Source: Verrucomicrobiota bacterium | Lineage (GTDB): Bacteria > Chlamydiota > Chlamydiia > Chlamydiales > SM23-39 | Assembly: GCA_018968815.1 (NCBI GenBank) | Contig: JAGWZL010000007.1 | Span: 1-64,000, forward strand | Direction: 5' to 3' | Length of the DNA: 64,000 nucleotides | Shown: piece by piece, positions 41,345-49,581 of the stretch | Layout: every line of letters begins with the position of its first letter | How positions within the stretch are numbered: position 1 is the stretch's first letter | Made by a program: the position numbers and the translations under genes | Notes under the pieces: model-generated | The model's database searches: none | What the model was told of the DNA's origin: nothing | The model's input: the letters and a program-made list of their open reading frames with translations, nothing else

Positions 41345-42750
41345 ACCAGACCGTTTTCTGGCAAAAATATCCGGCGCTTCTGTACGGGATTTCTCTTTTG
41401 GTGGGGACGAGCAGCGTTCTGTTTTGGCCTTTTCCTTGGCAATGGGTCTGGCCGTTTTGCATGGGTCTTTATCTCCTCTTCTTGCGCAAGGTTCCTCCGT
41501 TATGCCTTCTGATCGCCGGCATGTATTACGCCTCCTTTTTTTCTCCTACATTGGAATCGGCGCGGGTGGGGTATTTTTCACCTGCGATCTTGAAGCCGCA
41601 TCAGACCCCTTTTACGAAGGAGCTGATGTATCAAGGGGTTTTGACAGCGCAAGGGCAAAGGGTGCCGTGTGGGATTGCATATACTTTATCTGAAGATCAT
41701 CCGAAGGCGAATTGCGATTACATTGTGAAGGGGATTTTGAAGAAGCGCAGCGCCTATGACTATTTGTTTAAGGCCAAGGAGTGGATCCCCGTTGAGAACA
41801 CGTGGCGTTTGGCGGAATTTCGGTTTCAGTGTAAAGAAGCTCTGCGTCATTTTCTCGATACCCATTTACACCGTCCGCGCGTGGCCTCTTTTTTGGGGTC
41901 ATTATTGACTGGGGATGTGGAGGATCGGGCGCTCCGTTTTGAGTTTTCGAAGTTAGGATTGCAGCATATTTTAGCGATTTCTGGGTTTCATTTTGCGATT
42001 CTCATTTCATTTTGCACCTTTTTCTTAAATCTTTTTCTGTCGCATCGATCGAAATATCTCGTTCTTCTTTGCTCTGTCAGTCTCTATTTTCTTTTTGTGG
42101 GGTCTGTTCCTGCGGTGCAGCGCAGTTATTTAACGGTGCTTTTTTTTACGGTGGGCAAGCTGCTGAACCGCCCCTCCACGGGACTGAATTTATTGGGGGC
42201 CTCGTTGCTGATTGAGGTGTTGCTCAATCCGCTTGTGTCTGCGAATCTGGGATTTCAGATGAGTTTTCTAAGTTGTATTGGCATTCTTCTTTTTCGGCCC
42301 CTTTTTTTGCCTGTTGGCCAGTTTCTGTTTCCGGTCCACCGCAATCTGACTTTGATTTCTCAAAACGGCTACTTACTCACCTCTTTTTTACGCGAGGCGA
42401 TTGCGCTGACTTTGGCTGTGAATGCGGCTCTCCTTCCTCTTCTGCTGTATCACTTTCACACGTTTCCCCTTCTCTCTCTTCTCTACAACCTCTTTTTTCC
42501 TTTTCTCATCTCCCTCTCCCTCTTTCTCCTCCTTCTCTCTCTCCTCCTCTATCTCCTCTTCCCTCCCCTCTCTCTGTTTTTTCTCACCGATTTTTTGACC
42601 GCACAGTGGCTCGATCTGGCGGCCTACCCACCCCTTTTTCTCGATTATTCGATTCGGTGCCATTCTGTTCCAGCGTGGACGATTCCAATCTATCTGGTCT
42701 TTTTGTTTCTGGCAGCTACGCGGTTGGAGTCCTCTGAACTCAAAAGTTGA
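41341..42750 (+). CDS. comEC: ComEC-like DNA uptake channel without nuclease domain
   Basis: 469 aa from a GTG in a GTGA overlap with ndh. The N-terminal OB-like domain (about 90-150) is followed by the competence domain with SLLTGDVEDRALRFEF and LGLQHILAISGFHFAIL, and several membrane segments. The C-terminal metallo-beta-lactamase domain of full ComEC is missing, as in other chlamydiae. Bases about 42465-42595 are a pyrimidine-rich tract encoding a run of Leu/Ser/Phe/Pro. The last codons and stop (42735-42750) coincide with a remnant of the palindromic repeat found at 26483 and 52113. Confidence 0.85.
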   Translation: MNQTVFWQKYPALLYGISLLVGTSSVLFWPFPWQWVWPFCMGLYLLFLRKVPPLCLLIAGMYYASFFSPTLESARVGYFSPAILKPHQTPFTKELMYQGVLTAQGQRVPCGIAYTLSEDHPKANCDYIVKGILKKRSAYDYLFKAKEWIPVENTWRLAEFRFQCKEALRHFLDTHLHRPRVASFLGSLLTGDVEDRALRFEFSKLGLQHILAISGFHFAILISFCTFFLNLFLSHRSKYLVLLCSVSLYFLFVGSVPAVQRSYLTVLFFTVGKLLNRPSTGLNLLGASLLIEVLLNPLVSANLGFQMSFLSCIGILLFRPLFLPVGQFLFPVHRNLTLISQNGYLLTSFLREAIALTLAVNAALLPLLLYHFHTFPLLSLLYNLFFPFLISLSLFLLLLSLLLYLLFPPLSLFFLTDFLTAQWLDLAAYPPLFLDYSIRCHSVPAWTIPIYLVFLFLAATRLESSELKS

Positions 42751-42763
42751 GAATTAGTGTATA
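42735..42763. mobile_element. Probable remnant of the MITE-like repeat
   Basis: The 21 bases from 42735 match the left end of the 52113 copy at 20 positions (core CTCAAAAGTTG, then GAATT). They are followed by AGTGTATAC, which resembles the outer end of the terminal repeat. The middle of the element is absent. It contains the comEC stop codon. Confidence 0.5.
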
Positions 42764-42787
42764 CTCCAACGACAGTCTTTTAACTCT

Positions 42788-42817
42788 TTGCTTTTTTTTC
42801 AGCCATTCCGCTAAAAT
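42788..42817 (+). promoter_or_regulatory. Probable promoter of the TPR-like gene
   Basis: TTGCTT (42788-42793) and TAAAAT (42812-42817) are 18 bases apart. The start codon at 42852 lies 35 bases downstream with an AGGAG site. Supports independent expression of the next gene. Confidence 0.5.
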
Positions 42818-42851
42818 TGCGTACTCAAAAATAATCAACAGGAGTTTAACA

Positions 42852-43505
42852 ATGTCAACAGTATCTGCAGTTTGCCCCTTCTCTGTTATACCAATGACAC
42901 AGCCATCCGAATTATTGCTGGATGCACTCCAGACAAATCCCAACGAGGTCGAGGCCTGGTTACAGCGTGGCCGGTCTATAGACGTGGAAGACACAATTTT
43001 TGTTCGTGGGGAACGTATGTCAAAGTATGAGTGTTTTCGCCAAGCGCTATCCATAAATCCAGAGGATGCTAACACATGGCTAGAGATTGGCCTATTTCTT
43101 GGGAATGGTATATTTCTTGGGAATGATGGGTGGTTCACACAAGACGATTGTCTTCTCAAAGCCGCGCAATACAATCCTGCGAATTCCTTTGTGTGGAGTG
43201 CACTGGGCAGTAGGCTTTCAGGGCGCGAGACCTACACCCACCCCACCACTGGGAAGTCTATGGATCGGGTGGAGTGCTTGCTCGAAGCCCTAAGGCTAAA
43301 TCGCTTCAATGCGCACGCCTGGGACAGCTTGGCCGACTCTTGGTCTAATACACGCCCGATCTACCTGTGTGGGAACCTCCTGACGCTAGGTTTCTGCCGT
43401 CAGCAACGCGAGTTCAGTCTGAAGCACAAGCCCCAGTGGCAGTGGCCAGGAATCGAATCTTTGCTACGCGACCGACCAGCCCCCCCCGCGCCCCCCATGG
43501 GTTGA
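42852..43505 (+). CDS. TPR-like repeat protein, family not identified
   Basis: 217 aa from the ATG at 42852, which has AGGAG seven bases upstream; the longer frame from 42747 has no support. It contains about four helical repeats of TPR style with the pattern LLDALQTNPNEVEAWLQRG, CFRQALSINPEDANTWLEIG, CLLKAAQYNPANSFVWSALG and CLLEALRLNRFNAHAWDSLA. Each unit is longer than a canonical TPR. No signal peptide; the tail is Pro-rich. A protein-binding scaffold, possibly a chaperone or effector, is likely; the partner is unknown. A short duplication (FLGNGIFLGN) lies in the second repeat. Confidence 0.7.
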   Translation: MSTVSAVCPFSVIPMTQPSELLLDALQTNPNEVEAWLQRGRSIDVEDTIFVRGERMSKYECFRQALSINPEDANTWLEIGLFLGNGIFLGNDGWFTQDDCLLKAAQYNPANSFVWSALGSRLSGRETYTHPTTGKSMDRVECLLEALRLNRFNAHAWDSLADSWSNTRPIYLCGNLLTLGFCRQQREFSLKHKPQWQWPGIESLLRDRPAPPAPPMG

Positions 43506-43547
43506 CGAATACCTCTAGATTCGGTTAATATTTTAACTCGATTCTAC

Positions 43548-43622
43548 GGCGATCGTAGCTCAGGTGGTTAGAGCGTTGGATTGTGGATCCAAATGTCGCG
43601 GGTTCGAGTCCCGTCGATCGCC
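43548..43622 (+). tRNA. trnH: tRNA-His (GTG)
   Basis: The acceptor stem has the extra G at -1 typical of tRNA-His: GGCGATCG (43548-43555) pairs with CGATCGCC (43615-43622). The anticodon loop TTGTGGA carries GTG, and the T arm is CGGGTTCGAGTCCCG. CCA is not fully encoded. Confidence 0.97.
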
Positions 43623-43656
43623 CATTTAAATTTTAAAACAATATGACACCGGGCTT

Positions 43657-43700
43657 GCTCCCGTGCGCCAGAGCACGTAGGGGCTTGAGCGCGCGGGAGC
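43657..43700. promoter_or_regulatory. GC-rich hairpin between tRNA-His and uppP
   Basis: GCTCCCGTGCGC (43657-43668) and GCGCGCGGGAGC (43689-43700) form a 12-bp stem with one mismatch and a 20-base loop. No T-tract follows. It lies 27 bases before the uppP start and could separate the tRNA transcript from uppP or control uppP translation. Confidence 0.45.
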
Positions 43701-43727
43701 ATATCCCCTTCTATATGAGAGGGATCC

Positions 43728-44471
43728 ATGACCTTTCTTCAAGCCGTTCTACTAGGCATCATTCAAGGCCTGACCGAGTTTTTTCCCGTTAGCTCGTCTG
43801 CGCATTTGAAGCTCGCACGGTGGTTCTTGGGAGCTCCAGATGACGTCATCTTCGACCTGGTCTGTCATTCGGGAACCCTGCTCGCCTTGGTGTGGTTTTT
43901 GCGTAAGGATGTCTGGGAGGTCCTCTGCAGTGTTCGTAAAATGGCTTTTTTTACGTTAGCGCTGATCCCGCTTGTGCCTGGCTACTTCCTTCTGAAGCCC
44001 GTGAGGGAGGCGCTCTCAGAACCTGCCTTTTTGGGGTTTGCTTTGATGGGAACGGGGGCGATCCTTTTTGCGGCCACTAAAAAAAAGGATGTAATCGAGA
44101 AGAAAAAATGGCATCATGTGCTATGTATCGGAATGATGCAGACGATGGCCCTCATCCCTGGAATCTCCCGCAGCGGTTCAACCATTGCAGCCGCGAGATT
44201 CTGCGGTTGGAATTGGCGGGAAGCTGCAAAATTCTCCTTTTTGCTCGCGATCCCGACGATTTTGGGCGGCGAGGCGCTGGAATGGCTCAAGGGGAGCGCT
44301 GCATCCCCAGTTGATTGGGGGTGTTATGTGGGAGGATTTGCCGCTTCTTTCGGACTCGGATCGGTCGGAGTCCGTTTCATCTTCTGGGTCTACGAGCAAG
44401 AAAATTTAAAACCCTTCGCCTGGTATTGCATTGGGCTAGGGCTCTTTGCGTGGGCAATGTTTCATGGCTAA
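43728..44471 (+). CDS. uppP: Undecaprenyl-diphosphatase UppP/BacA
   Basis: 247 aa polytopic membrane protein. GIIQGLTEFFPVSSSAHLKL and PGISRSGSTIAAARFCG are the two catalytic motifs of the BacA family. It dephosphorylates undecaprenyl pyrophosphate to recycle the lipid carrier for peptidoglycan, complementing the mur genes elsewhere in the window. It overlaps ftsK by eight bases. Confidence 0.95.
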   Translation: MTFLQAVLLGIIQGLTEFFPVSSSAHLKLARWFLGAPDDVIFDLVCHSGTLLALVWFLRKDVWEVLCSVRKMAFFTLALIPLVPGYFLLKPVREALSEPAFLGFALMGTGAILFAATKKKDVIEKKKWHHVLCIGMMQTMALIPGISRSGSTIAAARFCGWNWREAAKFSFLLAIPTILGGEALEWLKGSAASPVDWGCYVGGFAASFGLGSVGVRFIFWVYEQENLKPFAWYCIGLGLFAWAMFHG

Positions 44472-46776
44472 AAAGAAAAAAACTCCCATCAATCCAGATG
44501 CGCAAGGCCTTTTTTTCTTCTCCGTCGGCGCACTCGCTCTTTTGGCCCTCTGGAGCTTTACCTTCTTGCATCCAGACGCCAATTGGCTCGGCTATGTAGG
44601 GTATATCGCGGCGCTCGGATTGGAGTCGCTATTTGGCCTCGGCGCCTACCTCATCCCCTGCTATTTCATGTGGCTTGGAGTGCGTCTTTTGAAGGGCCAT
44701 AAACTCGTGCACGCCGATCACATCTATTTCTCCATCTTGCTCTCATCTGTCTGCATGCTGTTCACCGTCTTTGCGGAAAGCTACCCAGACAAAGCGCACC
44801 TTTGGGATGGCAAAGTGCTCTCGGAAACGTTGGCGCTCAGCAGCCCCTTTCCCCACACGCTGATCCGTTTTTACTTAGGCGGCTTCCCCTTTTATTACGT
44901 CTTTACCGATTTGCCGGGCATCAATTTCCAAAATACATTGAGCCCAGTCGGCACCACCCTCATTTTCTTCAGTTTTGGCTTGGTGGCCTTTTTGCTTTTG
45001 ACCCGCATCGAAGTGGTCGCAAACGCCAAATCCTTTTGGATGGGCATTAAGGCCCTCGTGGCCTGGACCGGAAAATGGGTGCAAAAAAAACCGGGGCTGC
45101 TCAAGGCGGAAAAAACCTTCACAGGATTGAAAATCAACCACCTGCCTCCAGAGCCAAAAAAGAAATTAACCGACATCATCATCAAGCCAGAAAAAAAGGC
45201 CAAACTCATTGAGCCAGCCAAAAAAGAGGCTCAGATTGTGAAAAAAGAGGCGCCCGCCGTCGCTGTCAAAAATCTGATGGTCCGCTCCGATCATTCCTAT
45301 CAGCTGCCAAACCCCGATCTGTTGGCTGACCCGAACCGCAAAGTCGATCAGCCTGCCCTGAAAAAAGATCTGATGCATCAGGCGGCCATTTTAGAAGAGA
45401 CGCTCAAAAGCTTTGGCATCGAGGCGAAGGTGGGAGAAATCAACAGCGGTCCGACGATCACTTCTTTTGAAGTGCATCCGTCTGTTGGCGTCAAGGTGCA
45501 AAAAATCAAAGCGCTTGAGAACGATATTGCGCTCAATATGCAAGCGAAATCGATCCGTATCGTCGCCCCCATCCCTGGCAAAGCAGCCGTCGGCGTGGAA
45601 GTGCCTGCGCTGCATCCTCAAGAGGTGAATTTTAAGGAGATGCTCCTTCACTATCAGCAAAAAAAGCGGCTCGGCATTCCGATTTTGCTCGGCAAGGCGA
45701 TCAACGGCGAGTGGGTCTTTTCCGATTTGACCAAAATGCCCCACTGCCTCATCGCAGGCGCCACGGGATCGGGAAAGTCGGTCTGCATCAATACGGTTGT
45801 CATGTCCATTTTGATGAATGCGCGGCCCGATGAGGTCAAACTGCTGATGGTCGACCCGAAAAAAGTGGAGCTCACCCAATATTCCAAATTGCCCCACATG
45901 ATCGCCCCCGTCATCACAGAGCCGCACGGCGCTTATGCCGCCTTGCAATGGCTCGTCAAAGAGATGCAGGTGCGCTACGAGATTTTAAAGCAGCTCGGCC
46001 TGAGAAATGTGGGCGCCTTTAACAACCGCAAAATCAATAAAGAATTGGAATCTTCGCTCAACATCCCCATCCCCGAACAGATGCCGTTCATCGTGGCCAT
46101 CATCGATGAGTTTGCTGATTTAATGATGGTCTCCAGCGCCGATATTGAAACGCCCATTGCGCGCATCGCGCAAATGGCGAGAGCCGTTGGCATCCATTTG
46201 ATTTTAGCCACTCAAAGACCGTCCCGTGAAGTGATTACAGGGATCATTAAGGCCAACATCCCGACGCGGATTTCTTTCAAAGTGGCAAGCAGGGTCAACT
46301 CCCAGATCATTCTCGACGACACCGGCGCAGAAAGCCTTTTAGGCAACGGCGATCTCCTGTTCTTGCCGCCCGGCTCCTCGCAGCTTTTGCGCGCACAAGG
46401 CGCCTACATCAGCGACGAAGAGATCAACCGCGTGATTCACGAGATCGCGGCGCAAAGCCCCACCAATTACCTGATCCCCTCTTTTGATTCATTCCGATCC
46501 TTGGAAACGGTGGGCGATGATGAGCCGAAAGGCAAAGACGCTCTCTACGATCAGGCGCTCACCATTGTGGTGGCCTCCAAAAGCGCATCGACCACCTTTT
46601 TGCAGCGCAAATTGAAAATCGGTTACGCCCGCGCAGCGAGCTTGATGGATGAGCTCGAGCAAAACGGCATCATCGGCCCTCAAGAAGGGGCTAAACCGCG
46701 TAGAGTCATTGGGGGCGGCCTCGCTCAACCCGCCTCCTTCGACGACGACGATACCGAAGGCGAACTCTCAGAATAG
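44464..46776 (+). CDS. ftsK: DNA translocase FtsK/SpoIIIE
   Basis: 770 aa from the ATG at 44464. Four N-terminal membrane segments (to about residue 185) are followed by a short linker, which is much shorter than in E. coli FtsK. The motor domain has Walker A AGATGSGKSVCINTV and LLMVDPKKVEL, then IDEFADLMM. The C-terminal gamma winged helix (about 690-750, with SASTTFLQRKLKIGYARAA) recognises the orienting DNA motif. It moves chromosome DNA through the closing septum. Residue numbers are approximate. Confidence 0.95.
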   Translation: MAKKKKTPINPDAQGLFFFSVGALALLALWSFTFLHPDANWLGYVGYIAALGLESLFGLGAYLIPCYFMWLGVRLLKGHKLVHADHIYFSILLSSVCMLFTVFAESYPDKAHLWDGKVLSETLALSSPFPHTLIRFYLGGFPFYYVFTDLPGINFQNTLSPVGTTLIFFSFGLVAFLLLTRIEVVANAKSFWMGIKALVAWTGKWVQKKPGLLKAEKTFTGLKINHLPPEPKKKLTDIIIKPEKKAKLIEPAKKEAQIVKKEAPAVAVKNLMVRSDHSYQLPNPDLLADPNRKVDQPALKKDLMHQAAILEETLKSFGIEAKVGEINSGPTITSFEVHPSVGVKVQKIKALENDIALNMQAKSIRIVAPIPGKAAVGVEVPALHPQEVNFKEMLLHYQQKKRLGIPILLGKAINGEWVFSDLTKMPHCLIAGATGSGKSVCINTVVMSILMNARPDEVKLLMVDPKKVELTQYSKLPHMIAPVITEPHGAYAALQWLVKEMQVRYEILKQLGLRNVGAFNNRKINKELESSLNIPIPEQMPFIVAIIDEFADLMMVSSADIETPIARIAQMARAVGIHLILATQRPSREVITGIIKANIPTRISFKVASRVNSQIILDDTGAESLLGNGDLLFLPPGSSQLLRAQGAYISDEEINRVIHEIAAQSPTNYLIPSFDSFRSLETVGDDEPKGKDALYDQALTIVVASKSASTTFLQRKLKIGYARAASLMDELEQNGIIGPQEGAKPRRVIGGGLAQPASFDDDDTEGELSE

Positions 46777-47541
46777 AATCGCCTTGGCAGATCGATCCTG
46801 ATAGGCAATGGAGAGTTCTACTGAGAGTTGCTTTGCCTTCAGCGCTTCAGAGACCACTGCGAGCGCCCTTTCTTCGGCATTGCATTCCGAGGAGAGATGC
46901 GCCAGGTGCACATGCTTCAATCCGGGGTGGAATACCGCAATGAGCAACTCCGCGCATTGCTCATTGGATAAATGGCCCGATTTGCCCAAAATGCGCTGCT
47001 TGAGCATGGCGGGACGATTGGAGGCGTGGACCATCGATGGATCGTGGTTGGCCTCCAAATAGAGAAAATCGCACCGCTCCAGCTGCTTTTTGATGAGCGA
47101 CGTCGCATGACCCAAATCGGTGCAAATGCCAAGTTTAATGCCGCCTGTTTGGATCGTAAAAGCCACCGGATCCAGCGTGTCGTGCGGCACGCTAAACGGA
47201 TGCACGACAAGATCGCCAAATTGAAACGTCTCGCCCGTCGTGAAAATCTTGAATTTGGGCCTCTCCCCGAGCGCCGCATAAATCCCTTTCGCCGTATCGG
47301 CATTCGCAAGCACTGGGACGCCGAGCTTGCGGGCTAACAGAGGCAGCCCTTGAATGTGATCGGAATGCTCATGCGTAATCAGAATCGCTTGAATGGTGTG
47401 CGGATCGATCGATGCCTCTGCCAATCTTTGCAAAATCGCCGTGCAAGAAAGCCCCGCATCAATGAGAACGCGCGTCGTCTGGCTGCCTACAAACAGACAG
47501 TTCCCTTTCGAACCAGATGCAAGCGGCAAAAAACCAAACAT
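46768..47541 (-). CDS. Metallo-beta-lactamase-fold hydrolase (YycJ/WalJ type)
   Basis: 257 aa from the ATG at 47541; the upstream open frame is not conserved protein. MFGFLPLASGSKGNCLFVGS at the start and AILITHEHSDHIQGLPLLAR (HxHxDH metal site) are typical of YycJ/WalJ, which has been linked to cell-wall and DNA-repair coordination in Firmicutes. ICTDLGH and the LYLEANHD segment complete the metal site. Convergent with ftsK, overlapping its end by nine bases. Confidence 0.88.
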   Translation of the reverse strand: MFGFLPLASGSKGNCLFVGSQTTRVLIDAGLSCTAILQRLAEASIDPHTIQAILITHEHSDHIQGLPLLARKLGVPVLANADTAKGIYAALGERPKFKIFTTGETFQFGDLVVHPFSVPHDTLDPVAFTIQTGGIKLGICTDLGHATSLIKKQLERCDFLYLEANHDPSMVHASNRPAMLKQRILGKSGHLSNEQCAELLIAVFHPGLKHVHLAHLSSECNAEERALAVVSEALKAKQLSVELSIAYQDRSAKAILF

Positions 47542-47650
47542 GGTTGCTGATTGTAGTGCACAAATCTTTTTTTGTCTCATGTTTCCATCGCCAAAACATG
47601 CAATCCTATTCCTGGTGGCAATTTGGGCGATCATATCTATAAAAAATTTA

Positions 47651-47679
47651 TTGACCACATCTTCACAGTCTAATACACT
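47651..47679 (+). promoter_or_regulatory. Probable promoter of the 47707 gene
   Basis: TTGACC (47651-47656) and TACACT (47674-47679) are separated by 17 bases. The start codon is 28 bases downstream, preceded by an AAGGAG site (47695-47700). Confidence 0.55.
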
Positions 47680-47706
47680 CGCCCCTCTTCAAGAAAGGAG
47701 TCATGT

Positions 47707-49578
47707 ATGTTCGGAATAAGTCCACACCGCTCTGCCGTCAATCAAGAAAACGGGTGGGGGTCGTACTTCAAACCTGTGGTATTGATTGTGACGAGCCTGA
47801 GTTTCGCCTGGATCACGCAGAAGATCGCAGAGATTGGAAGCGCCATCCACAACCCGTCGTCATTCTGTACGCGATCCTTAGAAGGAAAAAACATCATTCC
47901 GAGCACTGGTGAGTCGCCAAGCTGCCTACTTCCAGTCGTGGCTGGGAGCGTGGGCAGCTTCATGATGCACAATCCCATTCCTCTGAGCCTTGGGCTCTCT
48001 TGGTGTGTCCCCAAAGTAATGGCTAAACAACCTTCTTCGCTCTCTGTGCGTGACCTTCCTCAACCCATTCTCGGGCAAGGATATTCGTCCGATACACAAG
48101 CGCCTGCATCATTGCAATGTTTCCACCGAAAGAATGTCACCCAAATAAAAAACCCTTCTAACGAACTGAAGTTCAGCGCTGCAGTTTCATATAACGAGGT
48201 CGAGCGCTCCCTCAATATCCAGATGCGCACGCACGTGGGCATCGGTCCTTTTCAGGGAGGGGCGTCGGCAAGTTACTTAAGAGACGTTCAGGAGACAGCC
48301 TATAAAGTCTCCTTGAATTGGTATGAAAAAATATACCTCGCATCACAACAAACGCAACCCGGGTACGGCCCTCGTATTCTCAATGGTGAGGGACTAGGAC
48401 TCTATAATTCAAGTAAAACTCTATTCCGAATTTATTGCGGAGATGAAATCATTACAGAAGAGCACAACGGCATCGGACTATACGCTGCGCTGCAGCTCCA
48501 ATTCAGCGCGAGGGCAGCAAAGGAGATTTTCAAACAGTCTGCTGGAGGCTCTTTCGGTGATATTGTATCTGCTTCCGAGTCTTCGCAAAGTATTGTCACG
48601 CAAAATCAACTCTCTGGATCCCTGTCGGTGTTTGCCTATCAGCAAGGGGGAAATGTATCGCAGTTAGCCGAAATCTTCGGCACCAATTCTTCCAATAACC
48701 GTTATGTAGTGTCTTGCCTTTTTGGGAACTGGCAGAATTGCCAAGGTGTGATTACCGGCATCTTGAATTATGCTGAAAACATTTTACCTAGACAGATGCA
48801 AATTCCCCACATTCTGAGCTACAACACAGTCCCTCTGGAAGTTTTTGGACTTTTTCCAGGACGCTCTACGGTCAATGCAACGGTTGTGGCTGCAAGAAAA
48901 CAACTGGGAGATCTCTATTTTAACCAAACCAGCCAGGTTCATTTAGTAAACCATATGGTCCAATCTCCCTTTTTAACTCAGTACATCCCCTACTCCACGC
49001 AAGAGCTCCTGCAGCAAACCTTAACAGCTCTCCAGGCCAACCTCGATACGCTCACGAACGCGCAGGGGGTTATTATGTGCTACGCCGATCCCAGTGATTG
49101 TCCCTCTCTCGCATCGTCGCTGATCGCGCAGATGGAACCAATCAACGCCAGTCTCATAGGGCTATTTTCCCAAGGTTACCGTATGAAATCTGCAGCTTAC
49201 AAAGACACCCCGCCTGGACCTTTCTGCGTAACTATTCCTAGATGCTGCTCCGCACAACCTGGAGGCATTCGCACCGGTTGGCTTTGCCCTCTTTCCGCAG
49301 ATACCTATCAGTTTCAAACGAATGAAGATGGGGCAACCGCGGCGTGGACTCTCTCGCCCATCAATGCAACGACGCTTCAACTACTCCAAGGGCAGACAAA
49401 TTGCGGTCCAGCAGTGCAACTTTCCCCACCTCCCAACCCAAAGTTTGGCGTAACATTCAATAATCCAGCAGTAGGAGATGCATGTGTTGGATGGCTCCAC
49501 CCAAACACGTGCATCACCACAGACTGCGGCTGTACTGGGTCTACGGACGTATGGCCTCTAGACCATAACCCTTGTTAA
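47707..49578 (+). CDS. Unrecognised membrane/secreted protein, weakly pore-former-like
   Basis: 623 aa. AAGGAG six bases before the ATG supports the start. Hydrophobic segments at residues about 23-38 and 72-98 suggest membrane insertion. The middle (about 180-330) alternates strands and helices. FRIYCGDEIITEEHNG (Cys244 onward), LYAALQLQFSARAAKE and LSVFAYQQGGNVSQLAEIF vaguely resemble the core of MACPF/perforin-like proteins, but the signature is not convincing. The C terminus is Cys-rich (PRCCSAQPGG, CITTDCGCTG), suggesting disulphide-bonded external structure. Followed after three bases by the J-domain gene. I cannot assign a family. Confidence 0.65.
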   Translation: MFGISPHRSAVNQENGWGSYFKPVVLIVTSLSFAWITQKIAEIGSAIHNPSSFCTRSLEGKNIIPSTGESPSCLLPVVAGSVGSFMMHNPIPLSLGLSWCVPKVMAKQPSSLSVRDLPQPILGQGYSSDTQAPASLQCFHRKNVTQIKNPSNELKFSAAVSYNEVERSLNIQMRTHVGIGPFQGGASASYLRDVQETAYKVSLNWYEKIYLASQQTQPGYGPRILNGEGLGLYNSSKTLFRIYCGDEIITEEHNGIGLYAALQLQFSARAAKEIFKQSAGGSFGDIVSASESSQSIVTQNQLSGSLSVFAYQQGGNVSQLAEIFGTNSSNNRYVVSCLFGNWQNCQGVITGILNYAENILPRQMQIPHILSYNTVPLEVFGLFPGRSTVNATVVAARKQLGDLYFNQTSQVHLVNHMVQSPFLTQYIPYSTQELLQQTLTALQANLDTLTNAQGVIMCYADPSDCPSLASSLIAQMEPINASLIGLFSQGYRMKSAAYKDTPPGPFCVTIPRCCSAQPGGIRTGWLCPLSADTYQFQTNEDGATAAWTLSPINATTLQLLQGQTNCGPAVQLSPPPNPKFGVTFNNPAVGDACVGWLHPNTCITTDCGCTGSTDVWPLDHNPC

Positions 49579-49581
49579 CCT

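Noticed and set aside
42388..42663. Glu/Lys-rich minus-strand open frame opposite comEC
   Set aside because: Product of the polypyrimidine tract read on the other strand (GAG/GAA/AAG codons); not a gene.
47703..47912. Short open frame starting four bases before the 47707 gene
   Set aside because: Overlaps the longer gene in another frame, and the AAGGAG spacing fits the 47707 start better.
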